The notes: a model not told the origin generated them from the letters alone. 64,000 nucleotides of DNA from Kazachstania africana CBS 2517 (GCF_000304475.1 NC_018940.1:558001-622000); one strand, 5' to 3'. Shown: positions 21,990 through 32,195, numbered from the stretch's first letter. Program-made: numbers and translations.

Positions 21990-24515
21990 CTATATCAAAT
22001 TCTTTATATTAATTGGTATACTCAATTTCGTTGAACCAATATGACGATCAAATTTGATTGTAACTTCAATACAATAAAACCTACCGAATAAACAACTTTC
22101 AAAATTCGGTATTATAGTCTCATTCATGTCTTTGTTAATTTCAAGTTTGATTTTCAAGTTTTTCTCAAACTGTAAGTCATTAACTTTTGTCCATGACGAT
22201 GTATTTTCACCCATTTGCTTATGTTTCTTAAAGAAATCATTAACTTCGGTGGTATGAACTTTCAGATCGATTAAACTCAAAATGTCACTTTCAATTTGTT
22301 CTGAAATAAAATCTTCAAAATTTAAATGTCTCAAATTATGAGATTGCCTACCAATATTATACAATTCATTCAATTTCGTTGACTCACTTTCAAATCTTGA
22401 TTTGAAATCATTTGTTTCACGATGATAATTTTTAAATGTTTTTTGTAAATTTTTCAGTCTTTCTTTATCTTGTAACAGTTCACTATGTAACTTGATTGGT
22501 ATCGAATAATCTGATTTAATATTAATTGCGACCAATTGTAATGAAATCGAATGAATAGATGGGGGTTCATGTGGTAAACTATTGTTTGATTGTAAACATA
22601 GCAATTTTAATTCGATTTCATCTAAGAGTTCGATATTGTTTGTGGTATTTAACCTCACCCAATTATCTTGATCATGCTTATTTTTATTTTCAAATTTGTT
22701 AGTCTTTCGAAGTAATGATGGTGAACAATACGGCAAGGATTTGGTTGGTATATTGGCTCGTACAATAATTAGACCGGAATTGTTTGTGGAATTAGCACTA
22801 CTGTGACTAATATTTGGCGAGGTTGGTGTTTGTGATGCAGTAGGGTGTGCAATATCATTTACAGATGACAATGATAATGAGGAAGAAGCTGAACTTAATA
22901 TACCAGATAAAAATCCGCTACTTGAATGTTTTTTAAATTTATAATTTAATTGTGCTTCAATTGTATTTTCCTTTGGTAAAATATTTTTGAAATCTGACAG
23001 TAATTCATTGTTATTATTTAATCTATTATTAATATGCAGTTGATCCAATTTTCTTTGTAGAATTTCTTGTGAATTTAATTCGTTGATCGTAGCATCATCA
23101 AAGTTCCCACTAAGATATAATCCATGAATATCAGATGATATAATTGGTTTATTATTTTCGAGTTTTCTGAAAATGTTTTTCAATGCGGCTATTCTTTCAT
23201 CAATCAATGTTTGTAAATCATTTAATTGTCTCATCGATGTACGTTCACCAAATAATCTGGAGTCAACTTGAAATGGCATTACCCTAAGATTATATTCTTT
23301 TTCCTTCATAATGAATAATTTTGATGAATTTAAATTTTTTCCAACAATCTTGGCATCTATTGTATAATTGATCGAGACATTATCGTCTGATAAATCATTG
23401 GTCAACACTGGAGAACCTTTCATACCGTTATGTCCACAACCCAATACGTCATTCATATGAATCGAGGCATATTTACCAAAATTTTTGAATTTGTCTATGT
23501 TCAAACTTGGTGGTAAGAGGACGTGTGTTGATATTTCATGCTTACAAACTACATCTAGTAGTTGATTTGGTAACTTAAACATGAAAAATTTCTTATATTT
23601 AGTAAATGGTTCTAACATTCTACTATTTTTCAAACCTATTACACAATTGTCGTATTTATCAATCTCTCCAGTTCTAATATCAATACCGGAACTCAAATCA
23701 ATATCTGTATACGACCAACTTGCACTTAAATCTACCATCCTAAGGAATCTTTTGATGGTCCTCTTCCCCTGTACCCTATCAACGATGGAAATGTAACCTT
23801 CTAACGTTACATAAAACATTTCGAATTTTAAATGTTGATTAGTGGTATTTTCGATAGTACAATAACCATGGATTATATCACCATTTGTATATTCTTTCAA
23901 AATTGAGGTTTCCTCCGATTTAACGTGAGGTTGAGAAGCATTTTTAGTAATTTTAATTTCAATATTGATTGGTGATACATTTAACTTGGGTAAAGAATAT
24001 AATCTTTCTATAATAATATTATCTTGATCGTTTAGATCGTCTTCCATCATATAGTGGACTGTTTGTAAATGCTCTAAGTCCAAAGATGTTGCAGATGAGG
24101 TTGCTGTGGGTGTCTCTACGGTGGGTGTAGTAGTAGTATTAGTAGTTTCTTCCTGATAATTGGGTGGGAATTCATGCCTATCTGGATCGACATTGCCCTG
24201 AGGAATATGTCTATGTAATACGTTATACATCTCAAATGAGGGAAGTACGTCCACTAGAATGGATTCATTGTCATTGGAATCAGCAGCGTCGTGATAATAG
24301 TTATCTTGCAATACGGGTAAGTTTTTGATATCACTATTTGTACCATGCGATAATTCAGATCTGCCTAATTTGAGCAAGTTAGTGGTGGATGCACTTTTAT
24401 TGTCCGTTCCTGATAGTGGTGCTGGTGCTGGAATAATGAAAGCATTCCCACTTGAAATTGATTGTTTTAATTGTGGACGACGAAGAGAATGATTTGGATT
24501 AGAAGATCGTGGCAT
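21990..24515 (-). CDS. BUL2: Bul1/Bul2-family arrestin-like Rsp5 ubiquitin ligase adaptor
   Basis: This 841-residue protein is shorter than S. cerevisiae Bul1/Bul2 (about 920-976). An Rsp5-binding PPxY-type motif, FPPNY, is at about residues 115-119, just after the family segment PSFEMYNVLHRHIPQG. An arrestin-like N domain (about 180-420, with GDIIHGYCTIEN and VTLEGYISIVD) and C domain (about 580-840) follow. Bul proteins recruit Rsp5 to plasma membrane transporters such as Gap1, causing their ubiquitination and endocytosis. Placement between COQ5 and CTK3 matches BUL2 (YML111W), which together with BUL1 is a WGD pair. N- and S-rich linkers are prominent. Confidence 0.93.
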   Translation of the reverse strand: MPRSSNPNHSLRRPQLKQSISSGNAFIIPAPAPLSGTDNKSASTTNLLKLGRSELSHGTNSDIKNLPVLQDNYYHDAADSNDNESILVDVLPSFEMYNVLHRHIPQGNVDPDRHEFPPNYQEETTNTTTTPTVETPTATSSATSLDLEHLQTVHYMMEDDLNDQDNIIIERLYSLPKLNVSPINIEIKITKNASQPHVKSEETSILKEYTNGDIIHGYCTIENTTNQHLKFEMFYVTLEGYISIVDRVQGKRTIKRFLRMVDLSASWSYTDIDLSSGIDIRTGEIDKYDNCVIGLKNSRMLEPFTKYKKFFMFKLPNQLLDVVCKHEISTHVLLPPSLNIDKFKNFGKYASIHMNDVLGCGHNGMKGSPVLTNDLSDDNVSINYTIDAKIVGKNLNSSKLFIMKEKEYNLRVMPFQVDSRLFGERTSMRQLNDLQTLIDERIAALKNIFRKLENNKPIISSDIHGLYLSGNFDDATINELNSQEILQRKLDQLHINNRLNNNNELLSDFKNILPKENTIEAQLNYKFKKHSSSGFLSGILSSASSSLSLSSVNDIAHPTASQTPTSPNISHSSANSTNNSGLIIVRANIPTKSLPYCSPSLLRKTNKFENKNKHDQDNWVRLNTTNNIELLDEIELKLLCLQSNNSLPHEPPSIHSISLQLVAINIKSDYSIPIKLHSELLQDKERLKNLQKTFKNYHRETNDFKSRFESESTKLNELYNIGRQSHNLRHLNFEDFISEQIESDILSLIDLKVHTTEVNDFFKKHKQMGENTSSWTKVNDLQFEKNLKIKLEINKDMNETIIPNFESCLFGRFYCIEVTIKFDRHIGSTKLSIPINIKNLI

Positions 24516-24543
24516 CTATCCTACGCAAAAAAGTTCCAACTAG

Positions 24544-24579
24544 TTCTTCTTCTTCTTCTTCTTCTTCTTCTTCTTCTTC
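24544..24579 (+). repeat. (TTC)12 microsatellite upstream of BUL2
   Basis: Twelve TTC units. On the BUL2 (minus) strand this is a GAA purine tract directly before the start codon. Confidence 0.9.
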
Positions 24580-24706
24580 TTTCTGACAGAGAAAAGGACA
24601 CAATAAAAAGACACTCCATGTATGATGGCAATAGAGCTATTTTATTTATTTATATTCTCAATGCTGTCCTCATTGCCCATCGAGGATCTTAACGATTTAG
24701 TAGTCT

Positions 24707-24730
24707 AAAAAAAAAAAAAAAAAAAAAAAA
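24707..24730 (+). repeat. A24 homopolymer
   Basis: An uninterrupted run of 24 A in the BUL2 upstream region. Confidence 0.9.
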
Positions 24731-25069
24731 TTTAAGAAAGATACAGCGACTCCGCTGTGGAGAATGAATTACAATTATATTCAATAGTACATTTATATAT
24801 ATAAGAGCCAGCATCTCTCTTTCTCGAGAGAAAAAAGAAGAAGAGGAAAGAGAAGCATTCCAAAGTACCTCTGCAATGGATTCATGCAGGTTCTACAAAA
24901 CTTCTCCACATCTCTGTAGTGATGGTGATGCTGTTGTGGAAAAAAACTCGCAAAAAAAAAATAGACGATGCCTTGCTCGACGCTCAAGAAGGTGTAAAAC
25001 GGTGAATAATTGTATTTCGTCTGCTTCTTATCGATGGCCTTTTGTTTACATGTAAACAAACTGTCGTAT

Positions 25070-25843
25070 CTATCTAACGACATAGCTACTGTTGGTCGAA
25101 ATTTCGTTCAGTTGTCTTATATAGCTCATATCGACTTCGTCTATCTTGTTGGTTCCGTTCCACATACTATCAAACTCGCTGTATTGTAGCATTACGTTTT
25201 TATTAGAATCATTAGGAAGAGTTGCACGCTCAACGATCCAATTACTTTCTTTCGTTCTCTTGTGTCTCTCTCTATCTGCCTCCATTCGATTCAATACATC
25301 ATTTTGACTTATGGTCTCTTCCTGGAAAATCGTAGTATTTTTCGTATACTGTTCAAATTTAGCGTCTCTTGCATTACACATCTCTTGAATAAATGTCTCT
25401 AATTCCTGGAAATTCGATTTTACTACGGCCTCTTCCATTAATGAAGCATTAACGTGTGTTTGTAAAGCATGCTTGATCTTAGCAAACGCGTCCACAACAT
25501 TCTGTAGATTGACGAAAGAAAATATGTCTTCTTGAATTATAGATAACCTTATTATCTTAACAAGATTAGGTATCTGAAATTTGATGAAAATCATAAAATT
25601 GAAATCATTGCCCTGATTCATATTTAACCTTTCTAGCACACCTACAATCAATTCAACGTAGTATAACAGGATGTTTAATCTGTTTAATACAGGTTGGGTC
25701 TTACTCATCGTGTCGATTATACACTGTTCAAAATCTTCATAGTGATGTTTATAATTATTAAAATAGAAGTCCACAGCCGTGGGTTGCTTCGTTATAGTCT
25801 TCAATATCTGAATAAATTGCAATCTTGCCTCTATAGCATCCAT
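25070..25843 (-). CDS. CTK3: Ctk3-like gamma subunit of CTD kinase I
   Basis: This 257-residue protein starts MDAIEARLQFIQIL, very similar to the start of S. cerevisiae Ctk3 (MDSLEARLQFIQ..., 296 aa). ATG 25843 is the first ATG in frame. The N-terminal half is an all-helical CTD-interacting-domain-like fold (blocks RLNILLYYVELIVGVLERLN and VNLQNVVDAFAKIKHAL). The C-terminal half is a predicted coiled coil. CTDK-I (Ctk1, Ctk2, Ctk3) phosphorylates Ser2 of the RNA polymerase II CTD, and Ctk3 stabilises the cyclin Ctk2. It is somewhat shorter than in S. cerevisiae, mainly near residue 25. BUL2 and DAT1 flank it on the same strand, as in S. cerevisiae. Confidence 0.9.
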   Translation of the reverse strand: MDAIEARLQFIQILKTITKQPTAVDFYFNNYKHHYEDFEQCIIDTMSKTQPVLNRLNILLYYVELIVGVLERLNMNQGNDFNFMIFIKFQIPNLVKIIRLSIIQEDIFSFVNLQNVVDAFAKIKHALQTHVNASLMEEAVVKSNFQELETFIQEMCNARDAKFEQYTKNTTIFQEETISQNDVLNRMEADRERHKRTKESNWIVERATLPNDSNKNVMLQYSEFDSMWNGTNKIDEVDMSYIRQLNEISTNSSYVVR

Positions 25844-26060
25844 GTCACACCTATGCACAGTTTGTTTGTAATCCTGTTATTAGCTGGAAAGGTATGGTGT
25901 TTTTCATAAATTTCAAATTTTTGCGATGCGATTGATTAATTAATTTTACATAGTTTCGATATATCTGTATGTAGATATAGAATAATGGCCGCTGCTGCTG
26001 TAAGCATGCTATGGGGTGCGTGTGTGCATGTGTATCTTTATATACTTATATCTTTCTCAG

Positions 26061-26651
26061 TCACGATGTATGCTCACTGTCTTCGTTCAGTATACTGATG
26101 GAAGATGACGGCGATATGGTAAGAGTACTTCCGTTGTTATTGTACATTGGTTTCATCGATGATGAAGCATTCGCAGCCTCTTGCGCCGATAATATCCTGG
26201 CATGTGTCAGAAAAGGCTTAGATGACAACATATCTACTCTCTGTGAATTGCCATTCTCGCTACTGCCATTGCTATTCGTTTCTGGATTTATATCGGATAC
26301 CACTTGCTGTTGTATGGGGGGTAGCATCGTGGGTATCATTGAACTGCCTGCATTTAATGGCTGCTGAGACATTGCCTTCGTCGCCTGACTCATCTGCTGT
26401 GGGCTATGTGTAAGTTCTCGAAGAGCATCGATAGCCTCCAAGTCCCTCGACGTGATAGGATGGTCGTACGTATTTGATTCCTCTCTAGTCCTAGCACCCG
26501 TGTGCGGCGGTATAGCCAGCGACGCAATGCTAGCAGACACTGCTCTTTTCCTCCTGCCACTCCCGGGTTTCCTGCCCTCCTTCAAAGTTTTTGCTTTACC
26601 AGGTTTTCTGCCACTTCCAGGTTTTCTTCCTTGTGCCAAAGTCTTTGCCAT
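26061..26651 (-). CDS. DAT1: Dat1-like oligo(dA).oligo(dT)-binding protein (datin)
   Basis: This 196-residue protein has an N-terminus that is nearly identical to S. cerevisiae Dat1 (248 aa): three GRKPG-type repeats at about residues 8, 14 and 26 (GRKPGSGRKPG then GRKPGSGRRKR). These AT-hook-like pentads bind the minor groove of A-tracts about 10 bp or longer. A second conserved segment, SRDLEAIDALRELTHSP, is near residues 68-84. The rest is Q/S/N-rich and is shorter than in S. cerevisiae, which carries long poly-Q and poly-N runs. It is divergent from TAF8 across a short promoter that itself contains a T18 tract. Confidence 0.95.
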   Translation of the reverse strand: MAKTLAQGRKPGSGRKPGKAKTLKEGRKPGSGRRKRAVSASIASLAIPPHTGARTREESNTYDHPITSRDLEAIDALRELTHSPQQMSQATKAMSQQPLNAGSSMIPTMLPPIQQQVVSDINPETNSNGSSENGNSQRVDMLSSKPFLTHARILSAQEAANASSSMKPMYNNNGSTLTISPSSSISILNEDSEHTS

Positions 26652-26983
26652 ACCGAAAACAACTTTTTACTTATCTAGCTTGATGTGTATCCACTCTCTG
26701 ACGTGTCTCTCTCAATCACAGTCAAAGCATCCACTTACGATGCGCCTTCTAACGTTACTCGATCTTCACCTAATAAATTGTTATTGAGAAGTCAATTTAT
26801 TTTTTTTTTTTTTTTTTCTTCATTGCGAGTTCAATTTGATAATTTCATTTCCATAAAAGAGATTTATTACTATTATTTACTAGGTGCATGACTATCACTG
26901 TTAGATAGAAGAAGAAGAAGAAGGGGAGGAAGTATTGGTGAGTGTGTGAGCAAGGAGAAAGAGAGTGAGATATTTTGGATAAC
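26652..26983. other. Divergent DAT1-TAF8 promoter
   Basis: This 332-base region contains a T18 run at 26800-26817, roughly midway between the two start codons. A GAA-rich purine stretch near 26905-26935 lies just upstream of TAF8. Confidence 0.6.
26800..26817 (+). repeat. T18 homopolymer in the DAT1-TAF8 promoter
   Basis: An uninterrupted run of 18 T. It is long enough to be a binding site for the product of the adjacent DAT1 gene and to disfavour nucleosomes. Confidence 0.85.
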
Positions 26984-28345
26984 ATGACGATATCGATAGA
27001 AGATGATATGAATGTGGAGCCACTTGAGATAAGAAGACAAATAACGGGTAATCCACAACTGGACAATTTACTAGTGAAATCAGTGGCCATGAGATTAAAA
27101 CCAGTGAATTTACATACACAGCTTCCCAATTCTGCATTCGATTATCTTATTTACCTGATGGACGTCCAATTGAATGATCTGATAAAACAACTGGGGAGAT
27201 TATCTCTCTTACAGAGGCGAAATAGTAACGCTACAAAATCAGATATATTGTTGTTACTGAAAGGCTTCAATCTAAGTGAATCTGAATTGAACACTGAATT
27301 GGAAATTTCAAATCATATCAAGAGACTTTACTCTGAAGATGAAAAGAAATTGTCAGAGGATTCTATTCATTATAATCAACATACAGATTTCGTTGGGCCG
27401 GTGGAAACATCTTCTTTCCAGTTACTGAATCCAACAAATCCTTTAAAGGACGCAATACCGTCTTGGTTTCCTAGCTTACCCCCTGATCATACGTATAAAT
27501 TTACACCGAAATACAATAATTTTATCAACGATCCAAAGATAATCAAACAAAAGAGATTTGATGAAAGTAAAACGGTTAAAACTGCATTATTCAATCTTAT
27601 AAATAAAATCGAATCCAACGAAGAGAGAAATGATCTACATTATGATGAAACATTGGCAAAATTAGAATCACAAGCATTGTTTGGCACTGTAGAAGAAAAA
27701 ATGAATACAAATAAAAAAGTTTACAAATCTTTAAACTCAATCATAGTTCCAATAACGAAGTTTGACATTGAAGAATACTCGCATAAGAGAGTCAATATTG
27801 CAAGAAATAAAGTGTCCAAATTTGAAAATAAAATGTTAGCGTTAAAATACAATCCATTCATAAACTTGATTAACGATCAAACTGATGTCAAATCATATCT
27901 AAATAGGTCTTTCCAACTAATGATAAATAGTATCCCAGAATTAACTTTAGAAAAGAAAAAAGCCATCAGACAAGCTGAGATTGAACGAGATGAGAGGATA
28001 AACAGACTGAGAGAAGACCATCAAACTAAATTAAAACAAATAGATACAATATCCCATGACATTCTCGGCACTGCTGCAGATGAAATGGACGAAAAGACTA
28101 TGGACGATATAGATCTCTTCAGTGCGTTGGAATTGGATGCTGTCACTAAGGGTGAAGAAGACTTCAAGTCTACGGAAGAAGAGCATCCCACCGCTGCCAG
28201 TAATGATCAGCCTCGCCCCGCAGCCGTGTCCAGCGAGCAGGAAGAAACCAAACAAACTCACGCTGCTGAAGAAGAAGATGAGAAAGAAGGCCCTGCAGAT
28301 TTCCTATTTGAAGATGTAGACATGCAAGAAGATATAGAAATATAG
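26984..28345 (+). CDS. TAF8: Taf8-like TFIID subunit
   Basis: This 453-residue protein is somewhat shorter than S. cerevisiae Taf8 (510). ATG 26984 is the first ATG in frame. The N-terminal histone-fold region spans about residues 15-80 (LLVKSVAMRLKP, AFDYLIYLMDVQLNDL) and pairs with Taf10 in TFIID. A Pro-rich region around 160-170 (IPSWFPSLPPDHTYKFTP) corresponds to the conserved TAF8 C-terminal block. The end is acidic and rich in E, A and D. TFIID recognises core promoters for RNA polymerase II. It is followed by VAN1 on the same strand, as in S. cerevisiae (YML114C, YML115C). Confidence 0.93.
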   Translation: MTISIEDDMNVEPLEIRRQITGNPQLDNLLVKSVAMRLKPVNLHTQLPNSAFDYLIYLMDVQLNDLIKQLGRLSLLQRRNSNATKSDILLLLKGFNLSESELNTELEISNHIKRLYSEDEKKLSEDSIHYNQHTDFVGPVETSSFQLLNPTNPLKDAIPSWFPSLPPDHTYKFTPKYNNFINDPKIIKQKRFDESKTVKTALFNLINKIESNEERNDLHYDETLAKLESQALFGTVEEKMNTNKKVYKSLNSIIVPITKFDIEEYSHKRVNIARNKVSKFENKMLALKYNPFINLINDQTDVKSYLNRSFQLMINSIPELTLEKKKAIRQAEIERDERINRLREDHQTKLKQIDTISHDILGTAADEMDEKTMDDIDLFSALELDAVTKGEEDFKSTEEEHPTAASNDQPRPAAVSSEQEETKQTHAAEEEDEKEGPADFLFEDVDMQEDIEI

Positions 28346-28556
28346 TGCTGTAAATATATACTCAAGCTTCAACGACCTTTGGTCCCATTTTCTTTGAACG
28401 TATTAACAGCCCACCGCGTTGGTTTTTATTGCTTAGCCGAATTTTTCAGCTGCTTGTAACCAAAAAAAAAAATTCAAATACCAATATTCATAGAATAAGC
28501 AAGAAATCGAATAAGGCTCAAGCAGTGCTCAGAAATCGGGAGGACAGTTGTTTCTG

Positions 28557-30080
28557 ATGGAATTCGTGCGAAATTTGAAACGATTATCATACAAAAAGGG
28601 TAGCGTTGGAGGGCTACCAAGGACGAATAGCCTATATGAAACAGATTCTGAAAAGAAATTGAATTTTACTCCAAAAAATCGAAAACGAAGACTAAATTAT
28701 GCTAAAATAATCTTTGGATTCTTCGTCAGTTTCCTCATTTTATTCCTCATGCTCAATTTTGAATTCAATGCATCAAAATTGAACAAGACAATTATAGACA
28801 TTGCACAAAAAACCATAAATTTAAGCGATCAAGAATACTACAATTTCGATTTTGAAGATATCGATCCAACTGTGATCCAAAAATTCGACCAAGGTGCTCA
28901 ACATTACTTAATTTCGCAATTCGGTACCGATGTTCTGACTCCAGAAGACCAGGAAATTTATGAAAGGGAAATGAATATGTTATATGATTCTACTATAGAG
29001 ACATACGATCTACAGGACTTCGGTGGTAACCCAAATGGAGCAGAAAACAGAGACCACGTATTGTTGTGTATTCCATTAAGAGATGCAAGTCATGTTTTAC
29101 CACTTATGTTCAGGCATTTAATGAATCTAACTTATCCTCACGAATTAATCGACTTGGCTTTCCTAGTCAGTGACTGCTCAGAAAACGATAACACTCTGGA
29201 TGCATTGATAGAATTTTCCAAAAATTTACAGAATGGTACTCTATCGCAGGTCCTCAATGAAATTGATGCTTTTACTAAGGAAGAAACTTCAACTAAATCA
29301 AACTTGCATTTAAAATATATGGACCCTGAATATTTAAAGAGAGTGCAGAAAGCTTTCAGTCCACCCTTCCACGAGGATTATGATAAGCCTTTTAGATCAG
29401 TTCAAATTTTTGAAAAGAATTTTGGACAAATTATTGGACAAGGTTTCAGTGACAGACATGCCGTTAAAGTTCAAGGTATTAGAAGGAAACTTATGGGCCG
29501 TGCAAGAAATTGGTTAACAGCCAATGCCTTGAAACCTTACCACTCTTGGGTTTACTGGAGAGATGCTGACATTGAGTTATGTCCCGGATCCGTTATAGAG
29601 GACTTGATGGCAAAGGATTATGACGTTATAGTTCCAAACGTCTGGAGACCCCTTCCGGCTTTCCTTTCGGGAGAACAACCATACGATTTGAATTCCTGGA
29701 GGGAATCTGCTGAAGCTCTAAAGCTTGCACAGACATTAGATGAAGATGATGTTATAGTCGAAGGTTATGCTGAATATCCCACATGGAGAGTTCATTTAGC
29801 TTATATTCGTGATCCCCAAGGAAATCCAGACGAAGTTGTTGACATCGATGGAGTAGGAGGTGTGTCGATTCTTGCAAAGGCTAAATTATTCAGAAGTGGG
29901 GTACAGTTTCCAGCATTTACATTTGAAAATCATGCAGAAACTGAGGCATTTGGAAAAATGGCCAAGAAAATGGGTTATAAGGTCGGTGGACTCCCTCATT
30001 ATACATTATGGCACATTTATGAACCAAGTGATGATGATTTGAAAGAAATGGCAAATAAAGAAAGAGAAGAAAGAAGATAA
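28557..30080 (+). CDS. VAN1: Van1-like Golgi alpha-1,6-mannosyltransferase (M-Pol I)
   Basis: This 507-residue type II membrane protein (S. cerevisiae Van1 535) starts at ATG 28557, the first ATG in frame. A basic cytosolic tail is followed by one membrane anchor at about residues 50-70 (IIFGFFVSFLILFLML). The lumenal domain belongs to the Anp1/Mnn9/Van1 family (GT62). It carries the DxD-type motif in WRDADIELCPG near residues 334-343, as well as VLLCIPLRDASHVLP, IRRKLMGRARNW and VDIDGVGG. Van1 with Mnn9 forms mannan polymerase I, which extends the N-glycan outer chain in the cis Golgi. Confidence 0.95.
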   Translation: MEFVRNLKRLSYKKGSVGGLPRTNSLYETDSEKKLNFTPKNRKRRLNYAKIIFGFFVSFLILFLMLNFEFNASKLNKTIIDIAQKTINLSDQEYYNFDFEDIDPTVIQKFDQGAQHYLISQFGTDVLTPEDQEIYEREMNMLYDSTIETYDLQDFGGNPNGAENRDHVLLCIPLRDASHVLPLMFRHLMNLTYPHELIDLAFLVSDCSENDNTLDALIEFSKNLQNGTLSQVLNEIDAFTKEETSTKSNLHLKYMDPEYLKRVQKAFSPPFHEDYDKPFRSVQIFEKNFGQIIGQGFSDRHAVKVQGIRRKLMGRARNWLTANALKPYHSWVYWRDADIELCPGSVIEDLMAKDYDVIVPNVWRPLPAFLSGEQPYDLNSWRESAEALKLAQTLDEDDVIVEGYAEYPTWRVHLAYIRDPQGNPDEVVDIDGVGGVSILAKAKLFRSGVQFPAFTFENHAETEAFGKMAKKMGYKVGGLPHYTLWHIYEPSDDDLKEMANKEREERR

Positions 30081-30196
30081 TAAAAATAATTATAGTATTA
30101 ACGTTCAAAACTTTATATTTTTTTTAATTTTGTCGAATAGATTTATATTAACATTCTCTTTTATTTATAAAATACTTAAATATAACGCATTAACTA

Positions 30197-31759
30197 TTAT
30201 GCACTATTTTTTATGCTATTTTTGTTTCTATATTTTGCCACTAATTTATCAATGACAAGTATGCAAGCCAATAATAGTCCCAATCCGGACAAGCCAATAC
30301 CCAAATATTCGGCACTTCTATAACCTTTTAACACGTCTTGACCGTCTTTGTTTATTTGGCGTTCGACAGTATTGCCCATACCTAGGCATAATGACATGGA
30401 ATAATTGACCATGGTGAGCGCCAGAGAACCGGCCATACCTTGATACTCCATAGGTAGTCCATCACTCAGAATAATAGTTGCTGCTGGAAATGATGTATCT
30501 AGGCCGACACCTAAAATAGCCATACCCGCTAATGTGAGCTTGAAATATGATTGATCGACAGGTGCTACACTCAATAGCGTTGTACCAACACAAAATAAAA
30601 CCATTGAGAATAATAAAATAACTGGGGCCGTAATTTTTTTGATTGATATTCCAACGAAAGCAGATGCAAGTACCCCAAAGATGCCGAAGATAAAGTATGA
30701 ACCACCTGCCCATACTGGAGAATAGTGTCTTAGATTCAGGACGAAGGAAAAGTAATAGAATGACCAAATGCCATAGGAGCCCCATCCTAGGAAAAGAGTG
30801 AAAATTGTTATAATCATGTTTCTACTATGGGTTATTTCCCTGGCTATTAATGGTGAGGGGGCAAAATTGATCTCATAAGTTAAAAATGCAAGTATAAATA
30901 TGACAGAAATAATCAGAAGCACAATGATATATGCTATGTCCCAGCCAACTATAGGTCCCTGATTCCAGGCAAAATTAAATAAAATTAGACCTGTTACAAT
31001 TAAAGCTGATCCAATCCAATCCATCTTAAATCCATTAACATTTGTTGGGATATTGCTAGGTATACTGTAAATGGAAATTAGCAGATTGAAAGAACAAGCA
31101 ATTGCAAATGCATAAAAAGACCATGGCCATTGACTGGGGCTTTCGGTGACAATTAAACCAGCAAAAGCACCTCCAATTGCTGCACCGACAGGTGCAGAGG
31201 CAGCTATTAGACTAATGACCATGTTTTTTCGAAGAGACCCTACGTGATAAATGTTTCCTATAGTACCCACAACATTCGGTAGAGTGAATGCAATTCCAAG
31301 ACCTTGGAAGGCCCTTGCAATTATAAGAAATGTATCACTCTTTGAATAGTAGGTAAATCCACAAATTAGTGACCAAATGATTAAAAATATGTAACCCCCA
31401 ATTAGAGTTTTTTTAAGACCATAAATGTCGCCAATTCTCCCACTAATCAAAATGAAAGATCCCGCTACAAGAGGAAATGATGCTACCAGCCACGTTTGAT
31501 TAGAGCGTGAGGAATTAAAGGAATCAGATAGCACATTCATTATACTTAAAGTTTGTGGTGTAGTAGCTTGATTCAATAATTGAGTAGTCATGCATGATCC
31601 AACGAAAAGATATTCTTGGAATGAATTTTTAAAGTAACCAGGGTCCTGCCACTTAGATTTCTCCCTCACTATAACTTCACATTTTTCATTAGAGGATTTA
31701 TCAATACTTATATCGCTTTGTATATGTTCTTTTATTGAAGACGTCCTGCTTTCTGCCAT
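30197..31759 (-). CDS. ATR1: Atr1-like MFS multidrug/boron exporter
   Basis: This 520-residue polytopic membrane protein has a cytosolic N-terminus of about 65 residues and then about 14 hydrophobic segments, the pattern of DHA2-type drug:H+ antiporters. Conserved pieces include the motif GRIGDIYGLKKTL after TM2, RAFQGLGIAFTLPNVVG (TM4 region) and the antiporter-type stretch GAAIGGAFAGL in TM5. S. cerevisiae Atr1 (542 aa) exports aminotriazole and boron. ATR1 and YMR279C (ATR2) are WGD duplicates; VAN1 and NAB6 as neighbours match the ATR1 locus. It is convergent with VAN1, with only 116 bases between the stop codons. Confidence 0.92.
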   Translation of the reverse strand: MAESRTSSIKEHIQSDISIDKSSNEKCEVIVREKSKWQDPGYFKNSFQEYLFVGSCMTTQLLNQATTPQTLSIMNVLSDSFNSSRSNQTWLVASFPLVAGSFILISGRIGDIYGLKKTLIGGYIFLIIWSLICGFTYYSKSDTFLIIARAFQGLGIAFTLPNVVGTIGNIYHVGSLRKNMVISLIAASAPVGAAIGGAFAGLIVTESPSQWPWSFYAFAIACSFNLLISIYSIPSNIPTNVNGFKMDWIGSALIVTGLILFNFAWNQGPIVGWDIAYIIVLLIISVIFILAFLTYEINFAPSPLIAREITHSRNMIITIFTLFLGWGSYGIWSFYYFSFVLNLRHYSPVWAGGSYFIFGIFGVLASAFVGISIKKITAPVILLFSMVLFCVGTTLLSVAPVDQSYFKLTLAGMAILGVGLDTSFPAATIILSDGLPMEYQGMAGSLALTMVNYSMSLCLGMGNTVERQINKDGQDVLKGYRSAEYLGIGLSGLGLLLACILVIDKLVAKYRNKNSIKNSA

Positions 31760-32195
31760 CTTTTTAAAGTGACTATATCTCTTTTAATATGTAGTGTTGT
31801 ACAAACTAATGTAAATAAAAACCCTTTGTCTCAAGATCAAGAGAACAGTTTATTTATTCGAAGATATATATAGACACATGTTTATGCAAGTGCTTATTAA
31901 TTAATATTTACCGTAAATACAGTCAGCGCGTACTCATCGCGACTTCAAAAAGTAAATTTTTTTCGAGCTCAGGAACCTTGAATTACGCAACGCAAAAAAG
32001 AAAAGAATCTAGGAATATTATCTATGTAAGGGTCAGGCACCCATTTTCGTGCTTGTTTCCTACTTTGATGTATGCGTGCTGACGTGGAGCCGCTGAATAA
32101 GGGCAAAAAAGAAAGAAGAATAAAGTAGATAATTATTCAATAACTACTAATTATATGACATAAAATATTTAAACACCTGCGTGTGATTGTCCGTT
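31760..32195. other. Intergenic: ATR1 promoter and NAB6 3' flank
   Basis: About 435 bases. It should carry the ATR1 promoter. I searched by eye for perfect Gcn4 (TGACTCA) and Yap1 (TTACTAA) sites, which regulate ATR1 in S. cerevisiae, and found none. Confidence 0.45.

Larger units (their letters stand above)
24516..25069. other. Intergenic: BUL2 promoter with simple repeats; CTK3 3' flank
   Basis: About 550 bases. A (TTC)12 tract (24544-24579) begins 28 bp upstream of the BUL2 ATG, so probably in its 5' leader. An A24 homopolymer runs from 24707 to 24730. Such poly(dA:dT) tracts exclude nucleosomes in yeast promoters. No gene is visible. Confidence 0.6.
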
